From positions 1-35,817 of the forward strand of contig NZ_JAKNBL010000032.1 in the NCBI RefSeq assembly GCF_022410535.1: 35,817 nucleotides of DNA, read 5' to 3'. Source of the DNA: Pelotomaculum terephthalicicum JT (GTDB lineage: Bacteria > Bacillota > Desulfotomaculia > Desulfotomaculales > Pelotomaculaceae). Shown here piece after piece: positions 1-7,554 of the stretch. Below the pieces are notes generated by a model that had not been told where the DNA came from, did no database searches, and saw nothing but the letters and a program-made list of their open reading frames with translations. The position numbers and the translations under genes are program-made. Within the stretch, counting starts at the first letter, position 1, and each line of letters starts with the position of its first letter.

Positions 1-1
1 A

Positions 2-133
2 ATGAAAGTGGCACACGGTCTTGATAGAGCTGATACCGTGGGCCTTGTCGCTATGCGATTACAAACCTACTTCACGGCCTTTGTGGTGAATGTAAAAAGA
101 ATCGTGAAATTAAACGAACTAAAAGCGGTATAA
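2..133 (+). pseudogene. Transposase C-terminal fragment (runs in from the left edge)
   Basis: The reading frame is open from base 2 to a TAA at 131-133 and gives 43 residues containing HGLDRAD, LVAMRLQTYFTAFVVN and IKxL-like basic ends. This resembles the C-terminal tail of DDE transposases of the IS1182/IS5 kind, where a Gly-Leu-x-Arg-Ala segment is followed by a helix of the pattern QxxLTAxxxNxKR. The body of the gene would lie outside the window, so I cannot tell whether the element is intact. A hairpin with a T-rich end lies 70 bases downstream and may end its transcript. The family name is inferred from this short tail only. Confidence 0.55.
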
Positions 134-203
134 TGTTGCCGCTTATTTTATTTTCAATACTATTTTGATATTCAGATTGATTTATAAAGGAATATACATG
201 CGC

Positions 204-245
204 TGAAAAAGCCGCTGCTTTATAAAATAGTGGCTTTTTCAGTGC
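204..245 (+). terminator. Intrinsic terminator-like hairpin
   Basis: Bases 204-216 pair with 229-241, a 13-bp stem with one G-U pair. The arms carry A-rich (TGAAAAAGCC) and T-rich (GGCTTTTTCA) ends. Because the stem is symmetric it could act on either strand. It separates the transposase remnant from the tRNA gene. Confidence 0.6.
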
Positions 246-362
246 CCTTGTAAAATGGGTATTTCTGTGGAACAGGAACAACTTAATATTTGTTATGTCT
301 GCTCTAAAGGTCTGTCATTTTTCCGAGTGGCTTTTAGAGGAAGATCATATACTTTACTACAC

Positions 363-457
363 GGAGGCGTACCGAAGTGGTCATAACGGAAACGACTCGA
401 AATCGTTCGGTCGGCTTTAAAGCCGGCCCATGGGTTCGAATCCCACCGCCTCCGCCA
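363..457 (+). tRNA. tRNA-Ser, anticodon CGA
   Basis: The acceptor arms GGAGGCG (363-369) and CGCCTCC (447-453) pair perfectly. They are followed by discriminator G454 and an encoded CCA (455-457). The anticodon stem AACGA/TCGTT encloses the loop CTCGAAA with anticodon CGA at 398-400, which reads UCG serine codons. A long variable arm of class II type (GGTCGGC/GCCGGCC) precedes the T arm with GGTTCGAATCCC. Length (95 nt with CCA) and the long variable arm fit tRNA-Ser. A possible -10 (TATACT, 348-353) lies upstream. tRNA-Ser genes are common integration sites, but I see no second copy of the 3' end in this window. Confidence 0.95.
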
Positions 458-459
458 TA

Positions 460-927
460 ATGTGTGATCAATTTAGATGCAGGGCTGTTTTGCCCAGTAA
501 TCATGCGGATTTGCGGGCCTTCCAAAGCGATTTTGGAAGGCCCGTTTTCCTCATCGTCCCCGCCCAGCTTTTGCGGGACATGGGGCTGGTCCCCGGCGAC
601 ACGGTGAAGCTTGCCTACATCAGCGGTTCCGACGACTCCAGCCGCAACACCTTCAAGGAATTTGTCCTGACCCCCGACGGCATTGCCGCCCTCCAGGACG
701 ACGAGGACGCGGAACTCGCCCTGCCCCATGAACTGCTGGAGGCGGCGGGAATTCCCGTGGACAGCGATCTGGAAATTGTCTGCGCCAAGGGAGCGGTGAT
801 TATTTTGGAGGCCGACCTGCTGGACAGCCTGCCCGACGACCTGCGGGAGTTGTTTGTAGACCTGGGCATCCATCCCGACACCGTTCGGGAGGTTATGAGA
901 AGCGGAGGTGTTTTTGATGGCCGGTAA
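460..927 (+). CDS. AbrB/MazE-like protein, 5' end probably truncated
   Basis: From the ATG at 460 the frame encodes 155 residues. Two segments resemble SpoVT-AbrB swapped-hairpin halves: VPAQLLRDMGLVPGDTVKL, and ALPHELLEAAGIPVDSDLEI followed by VIILEAD. The first ~29 codons are suspicious. They start 3 nt after the tRNA, have no ribosome site, and include a perfect tRNA-type terminator hairpin (514-548). The recognisable domain begins only at about 545. I infer that recombination joined a tRNA-Ser region to a gene that had lost its start. An internal ATG at 580 is an alternative start. The stop codon overlaps the next gene (ATG 917), as in an operon of paired regulators. Confidence 0.5.
   Translation: MCDQFRCRAVLPSNHADLRAFQSDFGRPVFLIVPAQLLRDMGLVPGDTVKLAYISGSDDSSRNTFKEFVLTPDGIAALQDDEDAELALPHELLEAAGIPVDSDLEIVCAKGAVIILEADLLDSLPDDLRELFVDLGIHPDTVREVMRSGGVFDGR
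514..548 (+). terminator. Terminator following tRNA-Ser
   Basis: A perfect 13-bp stem (514-526 with 532-544, CGGGCCTTCCAAA and its complement) with a 5-nt loop is followed by TTTT. It lies 57 bases after the tRNA and fits the tRNA transcription stop. It also lies inside the extended reading frame of the following AbrB-like gene. Confidence 0.75.
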
Positions 928-1201
928 AGGCATTTACAAGGTGCTGGACGACAAAGGCCGCGTCCTGATCCCGAAAGAATTACGCGCGGCGGCTGAGATG
1001 CAGCACGGCGACATTATCAAGCTGGGCATCCAAAAGGGCGTTGTCACCGCCAAAAAGGTAGACCTCATCAAGGTGGGCGACAAGTCCCCGCAGGCGGTGG
1101 AAGCCTATGTGTTCTCCGCCGTCAAGACCATGGAAAAGCAAACCCTCATCTCCCTTGCGGGGCGGCTCATCGCGCTTCTTGAAGAAAACACCAAGGAGTA
1201 G
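917..1201 (+). CDS. AbrB/SpoVT-family DNA-binding regulator
   Basis: This 94-residue protein carries an N-terminal SpoVT-AbrB hairpin: VLDDKGRVLIPKELRAAAE, then HGDIIKL and VVTAKKV. That domain dimerises to form a swapped-hairpin barrel that binds DNA. The C-terminal half (AVEAYVFSAVKTMEKQ, then SLAGRLIALLEE) is helical and could mediate oligomerisation. The ATG at 917 is preferred over a GTG at 908 because GGAGG at 904-908 is spaced 8 nt from it. It overlaps the end of the preceding AbrB-like frame by 11 nt and is followed 11 nt later by the next gene, so the three probably share a transcript. It is likely a transition-state-type regulator of the surrounding mobile element; targets are unknown. 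Confidence 0.8.
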   Translation: MAGKGIYKVLDDKGRVLIPKELRAAAEMQHGDIIKLGIQKGVVTAKKVDLIKVGDKSPQAVEAYVFSAVKTMEKQTLISLAGRLIALLEENTKE

Positions 1202-1212
1202 GAGGTTTTTAC

Positions 1213-1797
1213 ATGACGGACAAAAACCTGTTCACCCAGGAGGACTGCGTCCAAACCGGTTATGCCATGTCCATCGCGGGCAGAGTCATAGCCTTGAAGC
1301 CGTCCGCCTTGCCGCAGAAGTATCAGGATAGTGAACATCAGTTGTACTTTTGCCAGGGAGGCAACGGCAGCAACCCCAACCCCATTGGCCGCTCCATCTT
1401 CACGGTTTCCCTGGCCGACGGCGAGCGGGTGCGCTGGAACCGTGGCGATGTCCTCGGCGTCCTCAAGCCGGAGTTGCTGCCCGACTCCGCCAAACTGCAC
1501 CTTTCGCAAATCCGGCCCAGCGGCGCTCTCCACCTGCGGCAGCATGCGCCGAAGTACAGCGGCTACAGCTTCCTGCCGGACGGCAGATATGCCGCGGGCG
1601 TGCCGCTCTGCAGCGAAAAAGAAGTTAAGGACTACATCGAGATGCAAAAGGATTACCAGCATAAAGTGATGATCTGCGACCGGGAAGACTTTTGCGTGTT
1701 TGAGATGGTGGAAGGAGTAGTCATCCATCCCTCCCCGGAAACCATCGAGGCGTTCCGCAAAGCCCAGGACCGGGGCGGCATGAACATTAAACTGTAA
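1213..1797 (+). CDS. Conserved hypothetical protein of mobile elements
   Basis: The 194-residue protein starts at ATG 1213 behind TAGGAGG (1200-1206). I see no signal peptide, membrane segment or known catalytic motif. A segment YFCQGGNGSNPNPIGRSIF followed by VSLADGE is reminiscent of short regions in uncharacterised proteins of Clostridial conjugative elements, where a Cys-x-Gly-Gly-x-Gly-x-x-Pro-Asn stretch recurs; this is memory of a pattern, not a search. It follows two AbrB-type regulators with tight spacing and is separated from the SLH gene by about 107 nt. I do not assign a function. Confidence 0.7.
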   Translation: MTDKNLFTQEDCVQTGYAMSIAGRVIALKPSALPQKYQDSEHQLYFCQGGNGSNPNPIGRSIFTVSLADGERVRWNRGDVLGVLKPELLPDSAKLHLSQIRPSGALHLRQHAPKYSGYSFLPDGRYAAGVPLCSEKEVKDYIEMQKDYQHKVMICDREDFCVFEMVEGVVIHPSPETIEAFRKAQDRGGMNIKL

Positions 1798-1904
1798 AGA
1801 AGATAAGAATATTGCCGGTATGGAACGGAGTCGGGGGCGGCGCGGCAGCGCGACTCCCGGCTCTTTGCATATCCATAAAAACAACGGAAAGGAATGAAAG
1901 CCCC

Positions 1905-2669
1905 ATGAAACAGAAAGGCAGGAAAATCTGCGTCCTAGTCCTGGTTCTGGTTCTGGTTCTGTCCCTGCTGCTTTGCGGCAGCGCATACTCCGCGGCGGCC
2001 CTGTTCCCCGACATCAAAGGACATTGGGCGGAACAGATCATCACCGAACTGGCGGGCAAGGGCATGATCAAGGGCTACCCTGACGGAACGGTCAGGCCGG
2101 ACGCCACCATCACGAGAGGCGAATTCGCCGCCCTGCTGGCCAGGAATCTGGCGCTGGACACGACAACGGCAGAGAGAGAACCGCCCGCCTTTAACGACAT
2201 TGCCGGTCATTGGTCGGAGCGAAACATCGAGGCGCTGGCAGACAAGGGCATCCTCGATCCGGCGGATTATGACGGCAGCCTGCGGCCCGATGAACCGATC
2301 ACCCGCGTGGAAATCATCCGCATGCTGGTAAGGGCAATCGGCCAGGGCGAACAGGCGAAACTGCCCGCGGGCCATACCGGTTTTGCGGACGACAATACCG
2401 TCCAAGGCTCTGACAAGGGATATGTCGTCCTGGCAATTCAGTACGATCTGGTCAAAGGTTATCCCGACAACACCATCCGACCGGAGGGCAGAACCACAAG
2501 AGCTGAAGCTTTCGCGTTGCTTGTGCGCCAGGACGAGGCACTGGAAAGAATCAAAAAAGAAGCCGAAAAGCCGGAGGAAGAGGAACATTCCCCCGGCAGT
2601 TCGGACGGCGGTTCCGCCAGCTACCCCAGGGCGCAGGTGGCCTTTGATCTGCGGGCCGCTGCCCGTTGA
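1905..2669 (+). CDS. S-layer homology (SLH) protein, N-terminal part
   Basis: The product is a secreted protein anchored to cell-wall polysaccharide. A Sec signal peptide occupies about residues 1-31 (basic MKQKGRK, then a Leu/Val core). Three SLH repeats follow: LFPDIKGHWAE...TITRGE, FNDIAGHWSE...PITRVE and FADDNTVQG...RTTRAE. ITRGE-type motifs bind pyruvylated wall polymer. An acidic Lys/Glu/Pro/Ser linker follows. The start is set by GGAAAGGAA at 1886-1894. After YPRAQVAFDL (about 2626-2655) the frame runs into a stop at 2667-2669. The same repeat unit continues in another frame downstream, so the gene is broken by an out-of-frame loss of roughly 40 codons. The core of the signal peptide is made of tandem CTGGTT hexamers (1941-1961). 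Confidence 0.8.
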   Translation: MKQKGRKICVLVLVLVLVLSLLLCGSAYSAAALFPDIKGHWAEQIITELAGKGMIKGYPDGTVRPDATITRGEFAALLARNLALDTTTAEREPPAFNDIAGHWSERNIEALADKGILDPADYDGSLRPDEPITRVEIIRMLVRAIGQGEQAKLPAGHTGFADDNTVQGSDKGYVVLAIQYDLVKGYPDNTIRPEGRTTRAEAFALLVRQDEALERIKKEAEKPEEEEHSPGSSDGGSASYPRAQVAFDLRAAAR

Positions 2670-5341
2670 CCTTGGAGAAGCGGTGGACGGTTCCCTGGGC
2701 AGCGAAGGCGGCACCATTGTCTTCAAAGAAAGCGGCAGCTACATCCTGACCGCCACCGCCGTCAACTACGGCAACAGAGAAACCACCTGTGCCGGAAGCA
2801 TCACGGTCTATCCATTGATAGACGCGGGTTTTGAACTGCCGGAATACACTCACACGGATAAAACGGTCACCGTCGCCACCGCCGCCGGGCCTGGCGGCCT
2901 TGACATCCTGTGGTCGGCGGCCAAGGACGGCGAGGCCGCGGTATGGGATACCGTCATTGACGGTAGTTTTGATAACAGCGGCGGCACCATCAGCTTTAAA
3001 GAAAAGGGTAACTATATAATCACCGCCATGATTACCGATGCCACCGGCAGGAGCTTCACCCACAGCCAGGCCATCGCGGTCTATCCGGTGGTGAGCATGG
3101 CCTTTGAACTGCCGGCCACGGCCCACACCGACACCGTCATTGACCTGGCCACCAACCTGACGGAAATAGACGGACTGACCGCCGATTGGAGCCTGAGCAG
3201 AAACGGAGAGGCGGTTTCCATCCCTGCCTATGTGGAGGGCGAGCTGTCAAACAGTGGTGGCTCCCTCCGCTTCACGGAGAAAGGCGTGTACACCTTAACC
3301 GCCAAGGTTGTCGACGCCACCGGAAGAGAGTTTGTAAGCACGGCGGCAACCACGGTATATCCCGTTGGCGCAGCCGGTTTCTATCTGCCGGAAATAACCC
3401 ACACCGACCAGACTGTGGCTGTGGAAGCCAGCTTTGCCAACATAGACACCGCAACGGCGGTCTGGACACTGTCCAGAAACGGCGCGCCGGTCGCCCTTGA
3501 CGACTACGTTGAGGGAACATTGAACAACAACGGCGGCAGCGTCCGCTTCAAGGAAAAAGGAGAATATGTCCTGGCCGCCGCCTTTACCGACCCGGCAGGC
3601 AGAACCTATGGCTACACCTCGCTGGTAAATGTCTATCCCGTGTCGGAGCTGGCATTCAGTCTGCCGGCCACGGCCCACACCGACACCGCCATACCTGTCG
3701 CAGCCACCGCCAAAGAGATGGACGGCTTAAGCGTAGAGTGGCTGGTGGACAACATCTACGGGTTTCAGGATTGGGGCACCTATATTGACGGCAAGCTGGA
3801 CAATGACGGCGGCATCATACGCTTCAAACACGCCGGTGTTTACGAACTGGCGGCGCGAACAACGGACGCCACCGGACGGGTATTTTTATTCGAACCCGGT
3901 TACAAAATCGAGGTGCATCCTGTGCTGACCATCCGCTTCGACTTGCCGGAGGCAGCCTACACCGACCGAACCGTTGACCTCCGAACCACCGGCAACATCG
4001 CCGTTTTGCCGACGGAATGGAGCGTCACCAAAGACGGCGCGGCGGCATCCCTCGAAACCTATGTGGAAGGCGCACTCAACGCCCAGGGCGGGAAAATCCG
4101 CTTCATCGAGCAGGGCGACTACGTGCTGACCGCCGCCATGACCGACGCCCTGGGCCGAACCTTCTCCCACAGCAACTCGGTCACCGTGTATCCCATACCG
4201 GAAATGCAGCTCATCTTGCCGCGGCTTGCCTACGCGGGAGAGGCCGTCTCCGTCACTGTCAGCAAAAGTCATCTGAACAATTCTAACGTGGTCTGGAGCA
4301 TCTCGGCGGACGGCGGCGCTGCCGCTCCCTATACCGATTATGCCGGCGGCACCCTTACAGATGAGGGCGGCACCATCGCCTTCACCAAAAAAGGCGGCTA
4401 TGTCCTGAAAGCAGCCGTCACCTGCGCCCTGGGGCGCACCTTCGAGTATACTGCGGACATCACGATCTATCCCATTCCCCAGGCAGAGGTTAGCCTGCCC
4501 GCAACCGCCCACACCGACCAGACCATTGAGGTGGCGGTAGCCGCAACGGAGCTGGGCAGCCTCGATATAGCCTGGTCGGTGGCCAGAAACGGCGCGGCGG
4601 CTGATTGGGATGAATATGTGGACGGGACTCTCACCAACCAGGGCGGCTCCATCCGGTTCGCGGACAAAGGAAACTATCGCCTCACGGCAACCATTACCGA
4701 CGAACTGGGGCGCAGCTTTAGCTACACCGCGGACACAACGGTCTATCCCATTCCCCGGGCGGAGATCAGCCTGCCCGCGGCCGCCCATACCGACCAGACC
4801 GTGGAAGTGCAAACGACCCTGGCGGAGCTGGGAGAGCTGCGGATCGCATGGAGCTTGACCCAAAACGGCAACCCTGCGGAATGGGCCGAATGCATCAAGG
4901 GCGCGCTTTCAAATGGCGGCGGCTCCATCCGGTTCGTGGACCAGGGAAATTATTGCCTCACGGCAACCATCACCGACGAGTTGGGGCGTAGCTTTGCCTA
5001 CGACGCCTCCACCCAGGTATATCCCGTGCCGACGGTGGAGTTCACCCTGCCGGAATACGCCCACACCGACACAGCCGTTGACATTGTCCCAGTCATCCAG
5101 GAGCTGGGCGGCCTTAGTTTCCGGTCATTCCGGCAGCGACTACGGCCGGGTGCGCGGGTACAACGTGAATACCGGCCAGTGGAATCAACTCGATTACCAA
5201 ACCACCACCAACGGCATCACCTTCAGCCGGATGCTGCCCCCAGGTGTGTACTCACAGTTGGAGTTTTACTACTATACCAACCATGACTGCATGTACAACA
5301 AGTCCAACATCACCTATTCGGTGACCTATTACTTCGAATAG
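2646..5341 (+). pseudogene. SLH protein, repeat region and C-terminal domain, frameshifted
   Basis: Downstream of the SLH part a second frame is open to 5286 and encodes the partial first repeat (from VDGSLGSEGG) plus eight full extracellular repeats. A ninth full-length repeat unit breaks off after QELGGLS (about 5115). From there a third frame carries a distinct Tyr/Asn-rich C-terminal domain (SGSDYGRVRGYNVNTGQWN, then LEFYYYTNHDC and VTYYFE) ending at TAA 5339-5341. Three frames (1905, 2383 and 4913 registers) are therefore needed for one protein. At both joints part of a repeat is missing, so these are deletions, not simple one-base slips. Collapse of similar repeats during assembly is the main alternative explanation. 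Confidence 0.7.
2815..5025 (+). repeat. Eight tandem extracellular repeats of about 92 residues
   Basis: Each unit follows the pattern FxLPxxAHTDxxVxV ... WSLxxNG ... YVEGxLxNxGGxIRF ... KGxYxLTAxxTDxxGRxF ... VYP and spans about 276 bases. Boundaries were placed after each VYP/IYP/VHP. The last two units (LPATAHTDQT and LPAAAHTDQT) are the most alike. The pattern resembles Ig-like or PKD-like beta-sandwich wall-protein repeats. Partial units flank the block on both sides. High similarity makes this region prone to recombination and to assembly collapse. Confidence 0.8.
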
Positions 5342-5376
5342 GGCGAGCGGCATGTTGATGAAGGGAGGGATCTGAA

Positions 5377-5931
5377 ATGAATGGCATCAGCATCAAAAAC
5401 AACCGCATCCGCTTCTACGGTAACACCGCGGGATACATTGAAAACGGCAGGGCGATCGTCGATCCCATGTTCCACTGCGAGGAATTGAAGGATTACCTCA
5501 CCGAAAAGCAGGGTCTGGAAATCCAGTGGACGAACGGCGTGTTCGACCGGCTGGCCGGCGGCCGGCTCGACCCGGAGGGCAACGCGTCCCTCCTGAAAGC
5601 CTTCCGCATCCATCAGCTAAGACCCGATGTGGACGTGATGATGAAATTCATCGGCTACGACGAACTGCTGGAACGCTTCGGAGAGCCGAATCCGGAAAAC
5701 TATCGGGTGGTATATGACGGGCAGCTGGAAACCAACAATCTTGATGCTATCTATGAAAAATTCAACCTCGACCATCCACCCGGCTATCAGGGCCATAGCC
5801 TCTCCATGTCGGACGTCATCGAGCTGTACGACCAAAACGGCAGTTCCTTCCACTATGTCGACCGCTTCAGCTTCCGGGAGATCGCCTTCCAGCCTCCCGA
5901 GCAGGAGCATACGCAAAGCATGTATCTCTAA
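5377..5931 (+). CDS. YodL-like domain protein of conjugative elements
   Basis: This 184-residue cytosolic protein starts at ATG 5377 behind GAAGGGAGGG. The C-terminal half has the pattern FMKFIGYDELLE-like ... NYRVVYDGQLE ... LDAIYEKFN ... HPPGYQGHSLSMSDVIEL ... YVDRFSFREI. This matches my recollection of YodL-like/DUF4316-type proteins encoded in Firmicutes integrative elements, whose conserved core is GHSLSxSDV followed by a YVDxxGF segment. The N-terminal part (ISIKNNRIRFYG) is unrecognised. Function is unknown. It lies 35 nt after the SLH locus and ends just before a terminator-like hairpin, so it may close that operon. Confidence 0.65.
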   Translation: MNGISIKNNRIRFYGNTAGYIENGRAIVDPMFHCEELKDYLTEKQGLEIQWTNGVFDRLAGGRLDPEGNASLLKAFRIHQLRPDVDVMMKFIGYDELLERFGEPNPENYRVVYDGQLETNNLDAIYEKFNLDHPPGYQGHSLSMSDVIELYDQNGSSFHYVDRFSFREIAFQPPEQEHTQSMYL

Positions 5932-5941
5932 CGCGCCCTGG

Positions 5942-5960
5942 CAGCCGGGCGGCTGTTTTT
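5942..5960 (+). terminator. Short GC hairpin with T run
   Basis: CAGCC and GGCTG flank a small G-rich loop and are followed by five T residues (5956-5960). The position, 11 nt after the YodL-like stop and before a convergent gene, suits a terminator. The stem is short. Confidence 0.5.
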
Positions 5961-5984
5961 GGCACTCGATTTAAAAATAACATC

Positions 5985-6818
5985 TTAGGCTTTTGTGCAG
6001 ATGACGCCGATTACAGGTGAATCAGCAATGTATTTTTCCCCGTAAAGGTTCGATAAAATGTTTTTCACTTTGAAACCGCTGTCCTCAAGTTCTGTCCGTA
6101 TTGCTTCCGGTGAAAAGAAAGACTGATAGATGCGATAGATCTTTATCTCCGAATCAAAAACGGCTATGAGATCGCATAGCGCGGGAAAGTCCGGGTAGAA
6201 AAAACTCTTTTCCAGCACGAAATGCGTATGCGGTCTCCAGAACCCCGAATCAGATGCATACCACTTCGGAGCGGCGCTTTTCCTTCGATTCTCAAAAGCG
6301 GTTAGGCTCGAAACATCAAAGGCAAAACAGCCCTTTGGTTTCAGGGCATTGTAGATGTTCTTGAGCAGCACCTTTCGGTTTTCAGGGCTTAGCACGCCGT
6401 AATCCTGAGAAATCAGTATCGCGGCGTCGAATTGCTCGAATCCAAATGGGCGTAAATAACTTGCCTGAATGAAGTTTGCTTTTTTACCCTGATTGTGATC
6501 TTTTGCGTACCGGATTGAGTTTTCGGACCTGTCGATACCGGTTGTAATGAAACCTTTACGCGCAAGCAGTGAGCAGTAAAGTCCTGGCCCACACCCCAGG
6601 TCCACAATGGAACCGCCTTTTTTCAACTGCATTGCCTGCGGCAGATATTCACAGATCGCTCGTATTTTTTCCGGTTTGTAGCTTGCGGCGTTGGTATCTG
6701 GTGACAGATGGGCTTCCAGCATCTTTTTTGATATGTGCGGGGCATTCCAAAGCTCCTCGCCCGGTTCATACGGAGCGGGGCAACGGTCGGCTTTTATCAA
6801 GTCGTTTAGATTAAACAT
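5985..6818 (-). CDS. Class I SAM-dependent methyltransferase
   Basis: This 277-residue Rossmann-fold methyltransferase carries motif I SIVDLGCGPGLYCSLLA (about residues 90-106). An acidic strand end follows (ITTGIDRSENSI), then FDAAILISQDYGVLS as motif IV and LKPKGCFAFDV as motif VI. The SAM-binding GxGPG is intact. The substrate cannot be read from sequence; small-molecule or resistance methyltransferases have this layout, and Erm-type rRNA motifs (NIPY/NxPF) are not apparent. The start at 6816-6818 follows GAGAGG and was chosen over upstream in-frame ATGs that lie inside the structured leader. It is the only reverse-strand gene here I consider real. A sigma-A promoter, a leader ORF and an intrinsic terminator precede it, so expression is probably controlled by attenuation. 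Confidence 0.85.
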   Translation of the reverse strand: MFNLNDLIKADRCPAPYEPGEELWNAPHISKKMLEAHLSPDTNAASYKPEKIRAICEYLPQAMQLKKGGSIVDLGCGPGLYCSLLARKGFITTGIDRSENSIRYAKDHNQGKKANFIQASYLRPFGFEQFDAAILISQDYGVLSPENRKVLLKNIYNALKPKGCFAFDVSSLTAFENRRKSAAPKWYASDSGFWRPHTHFVLEKSFFYPDFPALCDLIAVFDSEIKIYRIYQSFFSPEAIRTELEDSGFKVKNILSNLYGEKYIADSPVIGVICTKA

Positions 6819-6854
6819 AACAACCTGCCTCTCAAAAATTATTTGATAACAAAC

Positions 6855-6888
6855 TGAAAAAGGGATGCCGCTTATAAACGGCATCCCT
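6855..6888 (-). terminator. Conditional terminator in the methyltransferase leader
   Basis: On the reverse strand AGGGATGCCG and CGGCATCCCT form a perfect 10-bp stem with an 8-nt loop, followed by a U run. It lies about 40 nt upstream of the start codon and so would cut off the gene unless bypassed. Confidence 0.8.
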
Positions 6889-6942
6889 AAAAAACGAAAA
6901 GGGATACCGCCGGAAAGGATGAACAGACAAGACAAAACACGC

Positions 6943-7035
6943 CTATGGAAAACAGGCGTAATTCATCTGCATCTGTTCAAACTTTCTTTTCCAGTCGGTG
7001 CAGATTGCTGCCCCGGCCGGACGGCATCCCTCCAT
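6943..7035 (-). CDS. Possible 30-residue leader peptide
   Basis: An ATG at 7035-7033 opens a 30-codon frame ending in TAG at 6945-6943 (MEGCRPAGAAICTDW..., ending MNYACFP). It spans the first arm of the attenuator stem, so translation or stalling here would alter the fold. There is no good ribosome site; only a weak GAAG lies upstream. A nested start (MQMNYACFP) is an alternative. The call rests on position within the leader, not on similarity. Confidence 0.35.
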   Translation of the reverse strand: MEGCRPAGAAICTDWKRKFEQMQMNYACFP

Positions 7036-7064
7036 TAATTCAGCTTCAGTTTGTTATCGCCTCT

Positions 7065-7093
7065 AGCATAGCTTGCAGTGCTTATATTGTCAA
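7065..7093 (-). promoter_or_regulatory. Sigma-A promoter for the methyltransferase
   Basis: On the reverse strand TTGACA (7093-7088) is followed after exactly 17 nt by TATGCT (7070-7065). Transcription would begin near 7058, just at the start of the structured leader and of the 14-nt repeat GATAACAAACTGAA. Confidence 0.8.
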
Positions 7094-7121
7094 CAAAAAA
7101 GTAGAACAGGAGGAAAAGATT

Positions 7122-7508
7122 ATGAAGAAAACGGAAAACACCCAGGCCGCCCTTTCTGAAAGCGCGGCGCAGCCCCTGCCCATGAAGGTGGATGTGAAGA
7201 TCGGCTCCATCCGGCCTGAAGGCAGCGTGCGGGCCATCGCCTCCGTCAACCTCAACGGCTGCTTCGCCATCCGCAACGTCAAAATCATGGACAGCAGCAA
7301 GGGACTGTTCGCGGCCATGCCCAGCTACAAGGTTGGAAACGGCGAATACAAGGGCATCTGCTTCCCGATCACCAAGGAATTCAGGCGGCAGCTCAATGAC
7401 GCGGTTATCGACGCATACCGGCAGGCGCTGAACATGGGCCAACGAAAAGGAGAGTCGCAGGCCCCTTTTGAAGCGCCGGAGCAGAACTCCGGAATGCAGA
7501 TGGGATAA
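7122..7508 (+). CDS. spoVG: SpoVG-family protein
   Basis: The 128-residue protein contains the SpoVG core KVDVKIGSIRPEGSVRAIAS, VNLNGCFAIRNVKIMDSSKG, LFAAMPSYK and GICFPITKEFRRQLNDAVIDAY. SpoVG proteins are small site-specific DNA/RNA-binding regulators. Chromosomal forms are about 95 residues, so this copy has an N-terminal extension (AALSESAAQPLP) and a Gln/Gly-rich tail, as is common for copies on plasmids and integrative elements. AGGAGG at 7108-7113 fixes the ATG at 7122. It is divergent from the methyltransferase, and the methyltransferase -35 lies 14-20 nt upstream of this ribosome site, so the two promoters must be close together or overlap. Confidence 0.85.
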   Translation: MKKTENTQAALSESAAQPLPMKVDVKIGSIRPEGSVRAIASVNLNGCFAIRNVKIMDSSKGLFAAMPSYKVGNGEYKGICFPITKEFRRQLNDAVIDAYRQALNMGQRKGESQAPFEAPEQNSGMQMG

Positions 7509-7554
7509 GCAAAGCAAGTCCATACCTGAATATTGATTTATGGAGATGATGCTC

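Larger units (their letters stand above)
6843..7058 (-). promoter_or_regulatory. Attenuator-type leader RNA of the methyltransferase gene
   Basis: In the reverse-strand transcript, GGGATGCCGTC near the 5' end (7030-7020) can pair with GGCGGTATCCC (6911-6901). Alternatively, that CGGTATCCC can pair with the 5' arm AGGGATGCCG of the downstream terminator (6888-6879). The pairings are mutually exclusive. If the early arm is free the terminator forms; if it is masked by a ribosome, an antiterminator forms. The terminator stem is perfect and followed by five U. A 30-codon ORF (7035-6943) covers the early arm. The logic matches known leader-peptide attenuators of resistance genes; the inducer is unknown. 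Confidence 0.65.

Noticed and set aside
334-933. Long reverse-strand frame opposite the tRNA and AbrB genes
   Set aside because: It runs antisense through the tRNA and two supported genes, with no ribosome site; typical GC-rich shadow.
1105-1986. Reverse-strand frame of 293 codons
   Set aside because: It mirrors the AbrB, hypothetical and SLH genes; the Arg/Thr repeats come from the antisense of the CTGGTT hexamers.
3886-4863. Gly/Arg-rich reverse-strand frame over the repeats
   Set aside because: It is the antisense of the tandem extracellular repeats and has no start signal.
5985-6818. Erm-type 23S rRNA methyltransferase
   Set aside because: The attenuator is suggestive, but the NIPY-type catalytic motif and Erm-like C-terminus are not seen, so only a generic class I methyltransferase is called.
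6945-7121. N-terminal extension of SpoVG
   Set aside because: It lies in the methyltransferase leader and promoter; the AGGAGG at 7108-7113 fixes the start at 7122.
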